The notes under the pieces are model-generated. The model saw only the letters and a program-made list of their open reading frames with translations. It was not told where the DNA came from and searched no databases. A program made the translations under genes and the position numbers. Positions 7,816 through 17,386 of a stretch of 64,000 bases of DNA are shown here, piece after piece; positions within the stretch are counted from its first letter, which is position 1; every line of letters begins with the position of its first letter. The stretch is from Pandoraea faecigallinarum (GTDB lineage Bacteria; Pseudomonadota; Gammaproteobacteria; Burkholderiales; Burkholderiaceae). The stretch is from assembly GCF_001029105.3 (NCBI RefSeq), contig NZ_CP011807.3, positions 2,914,001-2,978,000 of the forward strand. The letters run 5' to 3'.

Positions 7816-10800
7816 ATGTCCTCCGCCAACGCCTTATCCCGTAGTACCGTGCCTGTGCCGCTCGTGAAAGCGGGACAGCGTTACGCCTTCGCCGGCTCGC
7901 ATGCGTCGAGCGACGCCCTGCTCATCGCCCGTTATTTCGAGGAAAATCGCGATCGCCTGCCGCTGCTCGCCGTCGTCTGCGCGCAGGCGACCGACGCGCT
8001 GCGCCTTCAGCAGGAACTCAAATGGTGCGCGCCGGACCTGAGCGTGCGTCTGCTGCCCGATTGGGAAACGCTGCCCTACGACACCTTCTCGCCGCACCAG
8101 GATCTCGTCTCCGAGCGACTTGCCACGCTGCACGATCTGGGCGAAAAGCGCTGCGATATCGTGCTGGTGCCCGCCACCACGGCACTCTATCGCATGGCCC
8201 CCGCGAGCTTCATGGCGGCCTACACGTTCTTCTTCACGCAGGGCGAACGGCTCGACGAAGCGCGTCTGAAGTCGCAATTGACGCTCGCGGGCTACGAACA
8301 CGTCAGCCAGGTGATGCGTCCCGGCGAGTACTGCGTGCGCGGCGGGCTGATCGATCTTTACCCGATGGGCTCTGCACTGCCCTATCGTCTCGATCTGTTC
8401 GACGACACCATCGACAGTATTCGCGCGTTCGACCCCGATACGCAGCGCAGTCTGTATCCGGTCAAGGACGTGCGTCTGCTGCCCGGGCGCGAATTCCCGT
8501 TCGACGAACCCGCGCGCACGGCCTTCCGGGGACGCTGGCGCGAAGTCTTCGAGGGGGACCCGAGCCGCAGCCCGATCTACAAGGACATCGGCAGCGGCGT
8601 GCCCTCGGCAGGGATCGAATACTACCTGCCGCTGTTTTTCGAAGAGACGGCCACGCTCTTTCACTACCTGCCCGCCGACGCCCAACTCGTATTCATCGGC
8701 GATCTGGACGCGGCCATCGGCCGCTTCTGGAACGACACGCGCCAGCGCTATAACTTCCTGTCGCACGATCGGGAGCGGCCGGTGTTACCGCCGGAGCAAC
8801 TGTTCCTGCTCGATCAGGACTTCTTCGCACTCGCCAAACCGTTCGCGCGCCTGACGCTGCCCACGCCGGGCGATGGCAGCTGGGCGATCCCGCTGCCGCC
8901 GCTGGCGATCAACCGTCGGGCCGACGATCCGCTCGCCGCCCTGCGCGCATACCTCGCCCGCACGCCGGCCCGGGTACTTCTGTGCGCCGACTCGGCCGGG
9001 CGTCGCGAGACGCTGCTGCAACTGCTGCACGACAACGATCTCCGGCCGGCGAGCGTGGAGTCGCTGGAAGATTTTCTGACGTCCGACAAGCGCTTTTGTA
9101 TCGGCGTCGCCCCGCTGGCCGCGGGCTTTCTGTTACCGACGGAAGATCTGGCGTTCGTCACCGAAAACGAGTTGTACGAAGGCCTCGCACGCCGTGCGGG
9201 CAAGCGCCGTCAGGAGCAGGCGACCTCCGTCGATTCGATGGTGCGCGATCTCGCCGAGTTGAAGGTCGGTGACCCCGTGGTCCACAGTCAGCACGGCATC
9301 GGCCGTTATCAAGGCCTCGTCAGCATGGACCTGGGCGAAGGCGAAACGGAATTCCTGCATCTCGAATACTCGGGCGAGAGCAAGCTATACGTGCCGGTCT
9401 CCCAATTGCATCTGATCTCGCGTTACAGCGGCTCGGACCCCGACACCGCGCCGCTGCATTCGCTGGGCTCCGGACAGTGGGAGAAGGCCAAGCGCAAGGC
9501 CGCACAACAGATTCGCGACACCGCGGCCGAACTGCTCAATCTCTATGCGCGCCGCGCCGCGCGCTCGGGCTATGCGTTCGAACTGTCGCCGCGCGACTAC
9601 GAGAAGTTCGCCGACAGCTTCGGTTTCGAAGAAACGCCGGATCAGGCAGCTGCCATCGCCGCGGTGATGAGCGACATGACGAGCGGCCGGCCGATGGACC
9701 GTCTGGTCTGCGGGGACGTCGGCTTCGGCAAGACCGAAGTCGCACTGCGCGCCGCCTTCATCGCCGTACTCGACGGCAAGCAGGTCGCCATTCTCGCGCC
9801 CACCACGCTGCTCGCCGAGCAGCACGCGCAGACCTTCTCCGACCGTTTCGCCGACTGGCCCGTGCGTATCGCCGAACTCTCGCGCTTCAAGACCGCGAAG
9901 GAAGTCAATGCCAGTGTGAAAGCCATCAACGAAGGTCAGGTCGACATCGTGATCGGCACGCACAAGCTGCTCTCGAACGACATCCAGTTCCAGCGGCTCG
10001 GGCTCGTGATCATCGACGAGGAACATCGCTTCGGCGTCCGTCAGAAGGAAGCCCTCAAGGCGCTGCGCGCGGAAGTCGACATGCTCACGCTGACCGCCAC
10101 GCCGATCCCGCGTACGCTGGGCATGGCGCTGGAGGGATTGCGCGACTTCTCGGTGATTGCAACCGCGCCGCAAAAGCGTCTGGCGATCAAGACCTTCGTG
10201 CGGCGCGAAGAAGACGGCGTGATCCGCGAAGCCATGCTGCGCGAACTCAAGCGCGGCGGTCAGGTGTACTTCCTGCACAACGAAGTGGAGACGATCGAGA
10301 ACCGCAAGGCGCAACTCGAAGCGCTCGTGCCGGAAGCACGTATCGTGGTCGCGCACGGCCAGATGCACGAGCGCGACCTCGAACGCGTCATGCGCGACTT
10401 CGTCACGCAGCGCGCCAACGTGCTGCTGTGCACGACCATCATCGAGACGGGCATCGACGTGCCGACCGCCAACACGATCCTGATGCATCGCGCCGACAAG
10501 TTCGGTCTCGCGCAATTGCACCAGTTGCGTGGCCGCGTGGGCCGCTCGCACCATCAGGCCTACGCCTATCTGCTCGTACACGATCCGAAGTCGCTCACGA
10601 AGCAGGCGCAGCGGCGTCTCGAAGCCATTCAGCAGATGGAGGAACTCGGCGCCGGCTTCTATCTGGCGATGCACGATCTGGAGATTCGCGGTGCGGGCGA
10701 GGTACTCGGCGACAAGCAGTCGGGCGAGATTCACGAGATCGGCTTCCAGCTCTATACCGACATGCTCGCCGACGCCGTGAGCGCTCTGAAGGCGGGGCGC

Positions 10801-11280
10801 GAGCCCGATCTCAACGCACCGCTCGCCGCCACCACGGAGATCAATCTGCACGTGCCCGCGATCCTGCCGAGCGACTACTGCGGCGACGTGCAGGAGCGTC
10901 TCTCGCTGTACAAGCGGCTGGCCAACGGCACGCACACCGACGCCATCGACACGATTCAGGAAGAACTCGTCGACCGTTTCGGGAAGCTACCGCAGCAGGC
11001 GCAGGCGCTCATCGAAACGCACCGCCTGCGTCTGCTGGCCAAGCCGCTGGGCATCGTCAAGATCGACGCGAGCGAGGAAGCCATCGCGCTGCAATTCGAA
11101 CCGACGCCCTGCGTCGATCCGATGCGCATCATCGAGCTCGTGCAAAAGCATCGCCACATCAAGCTGGCCGGACAGGACAAGCTGCGCATCGAAGCCAAAC
11201 ATGCGCAGCTCACCGACCGGGTCCGCGCGATCAAGGAAACGCTGCGCGCGCTGGGGTCCCCCGGTGCGAAGGCCGCCTGA
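7816..11280 (+). CDS. mfd: Mfd, transcription-repair coupling factor
   Basis: A 1154-residue translocase that removes RNA polymerase stalled at DNA lesions and recruits UvrA. The order is: UvrB-like region (1 to about 350), linker, RNA-polymerase-interacting domain (about 480-550, starting VGDPVVHSQHGIGRY), then a RecG-like helicase with Walker A GDVGFGKTE near residue 635, a DEEH box near 733, TATPIPRT and the QLRGRVGRS motif VI. A TRCF C-terminal domain ends the protein. Length is close to the 1148 residues of E. coli Mfd. An in-frame GTG exists ten codons earlier, but the ATG at 7816 gives the conventional N-terminus. Neither start has a clear Shine-Dalgarno site. Confidence 0.97.
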   Translation: MSSANALSRSTVPVPLVKAGQRYAFAGSHASSDALLIARYFEENRDRLPLLAVVCAQATDALRLQQELKWCAPDLSVRLLPDWETLPYDTFSPHQDLVSERLATLHDLGEKRCDIVLVPATTALYRMAPASFMAAYTFFFTQGERLDEARLKSQLTLAGYEHVSQVMRPGEYCVRGGLIDLYPMGSALPYRLDLFDDTIDSIRAFDPDTQRSLYPVKDVRLLPGREFPFDEPARTAFRGRWREVFEGDPSRSPIYKDIGSGVPSAGIEYYLPLFFEETATLFHYLPADAQLVFIGDLDAAIGRFWNDTRQRYNFLSHDRERPVLPPEQLFLLDQDFFALAKPFARLTLPTPGDGSWAIPLPPLAINRRADDPLAALRAYLARTPARVLLCADSAGRRETLLQLLHDNDLRPASVESLEDFLTSDKRFCIGVAPLAAGFLLPTEDLAFVTENELYEGLARRAGKRRQEQATSVDSMVRDLAELKVGDPVVHSQHGIGRYQGLVSMDLGEGETEFLHLEYSGESKLYVPVSQLHLISRYSGSDPDTAPLHSLGSGQWEKAKRKAAQQIRDTAAELLNLYARRAARSGYAFELSPRDYEKFADSFGFEETPDQAAAIAAVMSDMTSGRPMDRLVCGDVGFGKTEVALRAAFIAVLDGKQVAILAPTTLLAEQHAQTFSDRFADWPVRIAELSRFKTAKEVNASVKAINEGQVDIVIGTHKLLSNDIQFQRLGLVIIDEEHRFGVRQKEALKALRAEVDMLTLTATPIPRTLGMALEGLRDFSVIATAPQKRLAIKTFVRREEDGVIREAMLRELKRGGQVYFLHNEVETIENRKAQLEALVPEARIVVAHGQMHERDLERVMRDFVTQRANVLLCTTIIETGIDVPTANTILMHRADKFGLAQLHQLRGRVGRSHHQAYAYLLVHDPKSLTKQAQRRLEAIQQMEELGAGFYLAMHDLEIRGAGEVLGDKQSGEIHEIGFQLYTDMLADAVSALKAGREPDLNAPLAATTEINLHVPAILPSDYCGDVQERLSLYKRLANGTHTDAIDTIQEELVDRFGKLPQQAQALIETHRLRLLAKPLGIVKIDASEEAIALQFEPTPCVDPMRIIELVQKHRHIKLAGQDKLRIEAKHAQLTDRVRAIKETLRALGSPGAKAA

Positions 11281-11483
11281 ACCCGGACCGGCCCCGGAAA
11301 CGGCGCCGATACCGAAACAAAACCGGCAAGAATCGTGTGCGGCGCAGCAATTCACGACCACTGCGCTTCGTGCACGTCCGGACAAACCCGCGCCCGGCGT
11401 GCCTTTTCCCGTCAGGCAGGAATGGTTGTTCACACAACCTTTTACCTCTAAATTATTTTTGAGTAACATTTCCCAGTAGCAAT

Positions 11484-11516
11484 ACGTAATCGACGTAATT
11501 TACGTAAGAGACGTAT
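11484..11516. repeat. four 9-base direct repeats (ACGTAA core) before the argE-like gene
   Basis: ACGTAA occurs at 11484, 11493 and 11502 and ACGTAT at 11511, so the cores recur every nine bases with variable three-base spacers. The array ends 24 bases before the deacetylase start, within its leader. It could be an operator array, or one more member of the 9-base repeat group seen elsewhere in the window. Confidence 0.8.
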
Positions 11517-11540
11517 GACTGGAGATTCCCGGAGATTCGA

Positions 11541-12755
11541 ATGACAAGCGCTTCCCAAGCCATCGCCCCGCAGGCCACCAACGAGGCCCAGCCGGCATCG
11601 CTCGACTGGATCACGAAGCTGGTCAGCATCGACACCACCAGCCGTGAATCGAACCTCGGCCTGATCGAGACGGTGCGCGACAGCCTCAAAGACGCCGGCG
11701 TCGAACCGTGGCTGTCGTATGACGCCACCAAGCGCAAGGCCAACCTGTTCGTCACCCTGCCCGCCGCCGACGGCAACACGCAAGGCGGTATCGTCCTCTC
11801 GGGCCACACCGACGTGGTACCCGTCGACGGCCAGTCGTGGGACACCGATCCATTCAAGCCGGTCGTGCGCGACGGCAACCTGTACGGCCGCGGCACGTGC
11901 GACATGAAGGGTTTCATCGGCTCTGTCATGACGATGCTGCCGCAAATGCGCGACGCCAGGCTCAAGACGCCGTTCCATTTTGCATTTTCGTACGACGAAG
12001 AAATCGGCTGTGTCGGCGCGCCCGTAATGCTCGCAGAATTGCGTGAGCGCGGTATCCGCCCGGACGGCTGCATCGTCGGCGAGCCGACGAGCATGCGCGT
12101 GATCGTCGCGCACAAGGGCATCAACGCCTACCAGTGCTGCGTGCGCGGTCACGCGGCGCACTCGTCGCTCACGCCGAAGGGCTCGAACGCCATCGAATAC
12201 GCCGCCCGTCTGATCTGCTACATCCGCGATCTGGCCGACCACTTCAAGCAGAACGGCCCGTTCGACGAACTGTTCGACGTGCCGTTCACCACGGCGCAAA
12301 CGGGCACGATTTCGGGCGGTATCGCCCTGAACACGATTCCGGCGCTGTGCGAATTCGTCTTCGAGTATCGCAACCTGCCCGGCGTGGACGCCGAAGGCAT
12401 CTTCCAGCGCATTCAGGAATACGCCGTGAACGAGCTGGTGCCGAAAATGCAGAAAGAGCACCCGAACGCCGGCATCGAGTTCAAGAAGATCGCCGCGGCC
12501 CCGGCGCTGGACGCTTCCGAACAGGACGCCATTACCCAGCTCGTGCGCGCCCTCACCAAGGACACCGACAAGCGCAAGGTCGCCTACGGCACCGAAGCCG
12601 GTCAGTTCCAGTTGGCGGGCGTGCCCTCGATCGTGTGTGGCCCGGGCAACATCGAACAGGCCCACAAGCCCAACGAATTCGTGTCGCTCGAACAGATCGC
12701 TCAGTGCGAGTCGTTCCTGCAAAAGCTGATTCGCAGCAACACCGTCGGCGCCTGA
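11541..12755 (+). CDS. argE: acetylornithine deacetylase (ArgE), M20 family
   Basis: A 404-residue zinc hydrolase of the M20 family, predicted to release acetate from N-acetylornithine in arginine synthesis. The first zinc block SGHTDVVPVDG, the bridging Asp in YGRGTCDMKG, the catalytic Glu pair in SYDEEIGCVGA and the GEPTSM block are all present. The lid or dimer domain spans about residues 190-300 (HKGINAYQCCVRGHAAHSS). The C-terminal AHKPNEFV carries the last zinc ligand. The start has a weak GGAG site about 12 bases upstream. It stands alone; the MHS transporter begins 278 bases downstream. Related succinyl-diaminopimelate or other acyl-amino-acid deacylases cannot be fully excluded. Confidence 0.88.
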   Translation: MTSASQAIAPQATNEAQPASLDWITKLVSIDTTSRESNLGLIETVRDSLKDAGVEPWLSYDATKRKANLFVTLPAADGNTQGGIVLSGHTDVVPVDGQSWDTDPFKPVVRDGNLYGRGTCDMKGFIGSVMTMLPQMRDARLKTPFHFAFSYDEEIGCVGAPVMLAELRERGIRPDGCIVGEPTSMRVIVAHKGINAYQCCVRGHAAHSSLTPKGSNAIEYAARLICYIRDLADHFKQNGPFDELFDVPFTTAQTGTISGGIALNTIPALCEFVFEYRNLPGVDAEGIFQRIQEYAVNELVPKMQKEHPNAGIEFKKIAAAPALDASEQDAITQLVRALTKDTDKRKVAYGTEAGQFQLAGVPSIVCGPGNIEQAHKPNEFVSLEQIAQCESFLQKLIRSNTVGA

Positions 12756-12807
12756 TCGTGTCCGGCGCCCCGAAACGGTTCGGGCCGCAAGGACATCGAG
12801 GTCTCAC

Positions 12808-12839
12808 CGGGCCGTATTCCGCCAGCCGGATGCGGCCCG
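12808..12839 (+). terminator. GC-rich hairpin after the argE-like gene
   Basis: CGGGCCG and CGGCCCG form a seven-pair stem about 50 bases downstream of the deacetylase stop, with further partial pairing inside the 18-base loop. No T run follows, so it is only a possible terminator or an RNA 3' end stabiliser. Confidence 0.35.
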
Positions 12840-13033
12840 TTGCCTTGGCAGACAAGGCAGCCGCGGCGTGCATGACCGGCCGGATACGGCTTGTCATAGG
12901 CGTGCGCCGTGCAACGCAACGTGCAGTACGCCTCACGTATTACGCAGTATCAGACGCCTGAACAAAGGCGCACAGGACACCCATCCGCAAGATAACAAGC
13001 ACGTACGCCAGACAGGTTTCGGAGATCTCGCCC

Positions 13034-14320
13034 ATGAGCGCAAGCGCAGCCCCCAACGCGACGGCACCGGCCGCCCGCACCTCCCCGCACGCATGGCGTG
13101 TGATCGTATCGGCCTCGATCGGTAACGCGCTCGAATGGTTCGATCTCGTCGTCTACGGCTTTTTCGCCGTGACGATCGCCAAGCTGTTTTTCCCGACCGG
13201 CAACGATACGGTCTCGCTGTTACTCACGCTCGGCACCTTCGGCGTGTCGTTCTTCATGCGTCCGCTGGGCGCAATCGTGATCGGCGCGTACGCCGACCGC
13301 GCCGGGCGCAAGGCCGCGCTCACGCTCTCGATCCTGCTGATGATGGTCGGCACGCTGCTCATCGCGATCATGCCGACGTATTCGGCCATCGGCGTGCTCG
13401 CACCGGTGGGCATCGTGATCGCCCGGATGGTGCAAGGCTTCTCGGCGGGCGGGGAATTCGGGAGTGCCACGGCATTTCTCGCCGAACACGCGCCGCAGCG
13501 TCGCGGGTTCTTCTCCAGTTGGCAGGTGGCCTCGCAAGGCCTCACCACGCTGCTGGCCGCCGGTTTCGGTGCCCTGCTGACCGGCAACCTTTCGGCCGAG
13601 GCGATGGCGTCGTGGGGCTGGCGCGTGCCGTTCTTCTTCGGTCTGCTGATCGGCCCGGTGGCCTACTACATTCGCCGTCGTCTGGACGAAACGCCCGAAT
13701 TCCTCGACATCGAGCCCACGCAAAGCCCGTTGCGCGACACGTTCGCCAGTCAGAAGGAGCGCCTGCTGCTCGCCATCGGGGTGGTCGTGATGGCCACCGT
13801 CGCCACCTATCTCGTGCTTTACATGCCGACGTATGCCGTCAAGCAACTGGGCCTGCCGTCCTCGGCCGCATTCTCGGCCGTGCTGCTCACGGGGGTCGTG
13901 CAGTTGATCGTCGCGCCCATCGTCGGCCACTGGTCCGACACGCATGGCCGCATCAAACCGATGCTCACAGCCGCCGTGGCGCTGCTGGTACTGGTCTACC
14001 CGATGTTCCGCTTCCTCGATGCGAATCCGACATTCGGCTCGTTGATGGTGTTCCAGATCGTGCTGGGCCTGCTGATGACGACGTACTTCGGCGCGCTGCC
14101 CGCGTTGCTGACCGAACTGTTTCCGGTGCAGGTGCGCACGACCGGCCTCTCGCTCGGTTACAACGTCGCGGCGACCGTGTTCGGCGGCTTCGCACCGTTT
14201 ATCATCACGTGGTTGATCGGTGCAACAGGCAACAAGCTTGCCCCGAGTTTCTACCTTATCTTCGCAGCGATCATCAGCATTGCCGCGCTGCTGCGCAGCC
14301 GCAAGCTCGGCCTGCGCTGA
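13034..14320 (+). CDS. MHS-family (metabolite:H+ symporter) MFS transporter
   Basis: A 428-residue inner-membrane carrier with 12 predicted spans. The N-terminal GNALEWFDLVVYGFF motif and the GEFGSATAFLAEHAP block identify the metabolite:proton symporter branch (citrate, tricarballylate, alpha-ketoglutarate and proline/betaine carriers). GAYADRAGRK between spans 2 and 3 is the MFS signature loop. The substrate cannot be read from the sequence; the GEFGSA block is most like citrate or tricarboxylate carriers. The gene lies 106 bases upstream of the dehydratase/cyclodeaminase pair on the same strand and may import its substrate. Confidence 0.85.
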   Translation: MSASAAPNATAPAARTSPHAWRVIVSASIGNALEWFDLVVYGFFAVTIAKLFFPTGNDTVSLLLTLGTFGVSFFMRPLGAIVIGAYADRAGRKAALTLSILLMMVGTLLIAIMPTYSAIGVLAPVGIVIARMVQGFSAGGEFGSATAFLAEHAPQRRGFFSSWQVASQGLTTLLAAGFGALLTGNLSAEAMASWGWRVPFFFGLLIGPVAYYIRRRLDETPEFLDIEPTQSPLRDTFASQKERLLLAIGVVVMATVATYLVLYMPTYAVKQLGLPSSAAFSAVLLTGVVQLIVAPIVGHWSDTHGRIKPMLTAAVALLVLVYPMFRFLDANPTFGSLMVFQIVLGLLMTTYFGALPALLTELFPVQVRTTGLSLGYNVAATVFGGFAPFIITWLIGATGNKLAPSFYLIFAAIISIAALLRSRKLGLR

Positions 14321-14426
14321 AATCGACAGATCGGAGATATGGGGGCATGACGCACGCGAATCCTGGCCGCGCGCCATGCCCGGCGCCCGAAGCGCCGCCT
14401 TTCATTCCTACGGAGACATAGTCCAA

Positions 14427-15455
14427 GTGACGCAATCGCCCCCCGACCTGCACGCCGAGACCATCGACGCGCAACCCGTTCCGACGAAGGACGCCATCGC
14501 TGCGCTGCACGAGACGCTCAAGCGTTACGCACGCAGGACGCCGGTCTTCACACGCAACGATTTTCCGACGCTCGGCAACACCGAGGTGACGTTCAAGTAC
14601 GAACTGTTGCAGGCTTCGGGGACCTTCAAGGCACGAGGCGCCTTCTCGAATCTGCTCTCGCTCGACGACGCACAACGCAAGGCCGGTGTGACTTGCGTGT
14701 CCGCCGGCAACCACGCGGTTGCCGTCGCCTACGCGGCGCAGGCAATGGGCGTCGCCGCGAAAACCGTGATGCTCAAGACCGCAAGTCCCGCGCGCTCCTC
14801 GCTGTGCCGCGAGTACGGCGCCGACCTGATTCTGGCGGAGAACGTGCATGAGGCGTTCGAGATCGTCAACCGTGTGGAACAGGAAGAAGGCCGCTACTTC
14901 GTGCATCCGTTCAACGGCTATCGCACGATTCTGGGCACGGCCACGCTCGGCTACGAGTGGATCGAACAGGCCCCCGATCTCGACGCGGTCATTGTCCCCA
15001 TTGGCGGCGGCGGTCTGATCGCCGGGGTCGCCACGGCGATCAAGCTGTTCGCCCCGCACGTGAAGGTGTACGGCGTCGAGCCGGCAGGCGCGGACGCGAT
15101 GGCGCAGAGCTTTGCAAAGGGCGGCCCGATAAAGATGGGGCCGATGTCGGGCATCGCCGACAGCCTGATGGCCCCGCACACCGAGTTGTACGGCTACACA
15201 CTGTGCCGTCGCCATATCGATGAACTCGTCACTGTCACCGACGACCAGATGCGCGCAGGCATGCTCACGCTATTCCGTGAGTTGAAGCTCGCCGTCGAGC
15301 CCGCCTGCGCGGCGGCCACCGCTGCGCTCATGGGGCCGCTGCGCGACAAGCTCATGGGCAAGCGCGTGGGCGCGCTGCTGTGCGGCACGAACACCGACAC
15401 GGCCACGTTCAATCGTCACATCGAAGCTGCGCTCGCGGCCGAGGCGAACGGCTGA
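14427..15455 (+). CDS. threonine dehydratase-like PLP enzyme (EutB/BhcB type)
   Basis: A 342-residue fold-type II PLP enzyme. Lys68 in SGTFKARGAF should hold the cofactor, SAGNHAVAVAYAA binds the substrate carboxylate and IGGGGLIAG cups the phosphate. There is no regulatory ACT domain, so it resembles catabolic hydroxy-amino-acid dehydratases. I chose the GTG at 14427 because CGGAGA lies ten bases before it; the longer frame overlaps the transporter gene. It is followed 131 bases later by an ornithine-cyclodeaminase-like gene. The same pairing occurs as EutB/EutC in hydroxyectoine use and as BhcB/BhcD in the beta-hydroxyaspartate cycle, where the dehydratase makes an imine that the partner reduces. 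The true substrate is not known here. Confidence 0.8.
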   Translation: MTQSPPDLHAETIDAQPVPTKDAIAALHETLKRYARRTPVFTRNDFPTLGNTEVTFKYELLQASGTFKARGAFSNLLSLDDAQRKAGVTCVSAGNHAVAVAYAAQAMGVAAKTVMLKTASPARSSLCREYGADLILAENVHEAFEIVNRVEQEEGRYFVHPFNGYRTILGTATLGYEWIEQAPDLDAVIVPIGGGGLIAGVATAIKLFAPHVKVYGVEPAGADAMAQSFAKGGPIKMGPMSGIADSLMAPHTELYGYTLCRRHIDELVTVTDDQMRAGMLTLFRELKLAVEPACAAATAALMGPLRDKLMGKRVGALLCGTNTDTATFNRHIEAALAAEANG

Positions 15456-15586
15456 GGCGCGTACGGGCCGCATGGCACCCGCAGTACCCCACGCGGCCCG
15501 ACGGCCGCGTCTTCGCTGGCGACTCGTGATTCACGAATGCGCCCTCACACGACCCCACGACCGCACGACATGTTCAAGGATTTCGT

Positions 15587-16612
15587 ATGTCCCCCTCCGC
15601 TGCGTCTCCCTCCGTCCTCCTGCTCGATGCCGCCCAGATCGCAGCGCTGATGCCGGTCGGCGACGCGATTCCGGTCATGTCCGACATGTTCGGCGCGCTC
15701 GCACGCGAGCAGATCCACCTGCCGCTGCGTCAGATCATTCGCCCGCCCGACGCTCTCGGCGCAAAAGGCATGCTCGGCATGATGCCCGCCTTCCTCGCCG
15801 GCGCGGCCGGTGGTGTGTCCGTCTACGGCGCGAAGGTCGGCACGTTTTTCCCCGGCAACAGCGCACTGGGCAAAGACCCGCATCAGGGCTGCGTGTTGTT
15901 GATGAGCGGCGAGACGGGGGAGCTTCTCGCTGTCATGAACGCGGCGCAGATTACCGGCATTCGCACTGCGGCCGTGACGGGACTGGCGACGCGTCTGCTC
16001 GCCCGTCACGATGCCACGCGCCTCGCGTTGATCGGCGCGGGCCATCAGGCGCACTGGCATCTCGCGGCGCTGGCCGCGGTGCGCCCGCTGCAACATGTGC
16101 GTGTGGCAAGCCGCTCGCTGGCGACGGCACAGGCGTTCGTCGACAGGGAACAGCCTCGCTACGGATGCCGCCTCGAAGCCGTGACAAGCGTTGAAGCCGC
16201 CGTGCGCGACGCCGACGTGGTGGTGACGGTGACGAACTCGGCGGACCCGGTTCTCAAGGCGGAATGGATCGCGCCGGGCACCCATGTGAATCTGGTCGGC
16301 AGCAGCACGCCACGCCACCGCGAGGCGGACACGACGCTGATGGCGCAAGCGCAACTGTTCGTCGACCGGCGCGAATCGACCGTCAACGAATCGGGCGACT
16401 ATCTGGCGGCCGCCGCCGAAGGCCGTATCGGCCCCGAGGACCTGCTTGCGGAACTCGGCGAACTCGTCATCCGTTCGCATCCGGGCCGCACCGACGCCGA
16501 GTCCGTCACCCTGTTCAAATCGCTCGGCATGGGCGCACAGGACGTGGCGCTCGCCGCAGCGCTATATCGGCGCGCGCAGCACGCCGGTACTGGGGTGCGC
16601 GCCGCCCTGTGA
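15587..16612 (+). CDS. ornithine cyclodeaminase/mu-crystallin family protein (EutC-like)
   Basis: A 341-residue NAD(P)-binding enzyme of the ornithine cyclodeaminase/mu-crystallin family. The Rossmann motif ALIGAGHQAHWH lies near residue 145, the AAVTGLAT block precedes it, and VNLVGSSTPRHREAD with TVNESGDYL follows. Members either cyclise ornithine to proline or reduce ketimines. The upstream dehydratase favours the ketimine-reductase reading, because such a pair converts a beta-hydroxy amino acid to the plain amino acid through an imine. It sits between that dehydratase and an isochorismatase-family gene on the same strand. Ectoine utilisation protein EutC is the closest named relative I recognise, but no ectoine hydrolase genes (doeA, doeB) are in the window. 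Confidence 0.8.
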   Translation: MSPSAASPSVLLLDAAQIAALMPVGDAIPVMSDMFGALAREQIHLPLRQIIRPPDALGAKGMLGMMPAFLAGAAGGVSVYGAKVGTFFPGNSALGKDPHQGCVLLMSGETGELLAVMNAAQITGIRTAAVTGLATRLLARHDATRLALIGAGHQAHWHLAALAAVRPLQHVRVASRSLATAQAFVDREQPRYGCRLEAVTSVEAAVRDADVVVTVTNSADPVLKAEWIAPGTHVNLVGSSTPRHREADTTLMAQAQLFVDRRESTVNESGDYLAAAAEGRIGPEDLLAELGELVIRSHPGRTDAESVTLFKSLGMGAQDVALAAALYRRAQHAGTGVRAAL

Positions 16613-16760
16613 CCCGCCCGGATGGCGGGCGGCGCCCCTTGACCAGTGCGATCGATCAATGTCCGAATCGGTCCGGTTCTGGTCGTCGAATGGGCTGTCG
16701 GGGCCGGGTTCGTGCTTGTAAGATGTCACCATCGTCACCCCACCCCACGGAGCCACTTTC

Positions 16761-17327
16761 ATGTCACAGAACACGCCCTCCCAAACGTCGCGCACTGCCC
16801 TGCTCGTCATCGACGCTCAGGAATCGTTCCGTAAGCGTCCGTACTGGCGCGAGGACGACCTTTCCGTGTACTTCGAGCGCCAGCAGGCGCTGATCGACGG
16901 TGCAGTTGCGCGCGGCGTGCCGATCGTGCAGATCTTTCACATCGCCTCCGGCGCGTTCTCGCGCGACTCGGGCTTCGTACGCACGCTCGAAGAACTGCGC
17001 ATCACCCCCGATTTCACGGTGGACAAGGTCAAGCACAGCGCTCTGGCGGGCTCGACGCTCGGCGCCTGGCTGGTTGAGCACGGCATCACGCGCCTGATCG
17101 TCTCGGGGATCCGGACAGAACAGTGCTGCGAGACGACGGCCCGTGCGGCGTCGGATGCCGGTTACGCCGTCGATTTCGTGACGGAAGCCACACTGACGTT
17201 TCCGATGCAGCACCCGCGCACCGGACGCGAACTGTCGAGCGCCGAACTCAAGGAGCGCACGGAAACCGTGCTGGTCGGGCGCTTCGCGCGCATCGTGACG
17301 GTTGAGGAAGCGCTCGCGGCGGTGTAA
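16761..17327 (+). CDS. isochorismatase-family cysteine hydrolase
   Basis: A 188-residue hydrolase of the isochorismatase-like fold. The catalytic triad appears as Asp18 in LLVIDAQ, Lys89 in TVDKVKHSA and Cys122 in IRTEQCCETT. Proteins of this family cleave amides, ureas or vinyl ethers (nicotinamide, biuret, N-carbamoyl compounds, isochorismate). The Cys-containing form without the acyl-carrier domain points to an amidase-type activity rather than siderophore synthesis. It follows the EutC-like gene by 148 bases and precedes an AraC-type regulator by 59 bases, so it may be part of the same catabolic unit. The substrate is not determinable. Confidence 0.8.
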   Translation: MSQNTPSQTSRTALLVIDAQESFRKRPYWREDDLSVYFERQQALIDGAVARGVPIVQIFHIASGAFSRDSGFVRTLEELRITPDFTVDKVKHSALAGSTLGAWLVEHGITRLIVSGIRTEQCCETTARAASDAGYAVDFVTEATLTFPMQHPRTGRELSSAELKERTETVLVGRFARIVTVEEALAAV

Positions 17328-17386
17328 CGTTCCATCTCTCATCCGTCCGAATTTGTCCGCTCACTCGTGCTGAAGGTGTGCCCGCG

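Noticed and set aside
9477..11462. A 661-residue open frame on the plus strand overlapping mfd
   Set aside because: It is an Arg-rich, out-of-frame reading of mfd, which is itself complete and conserved.
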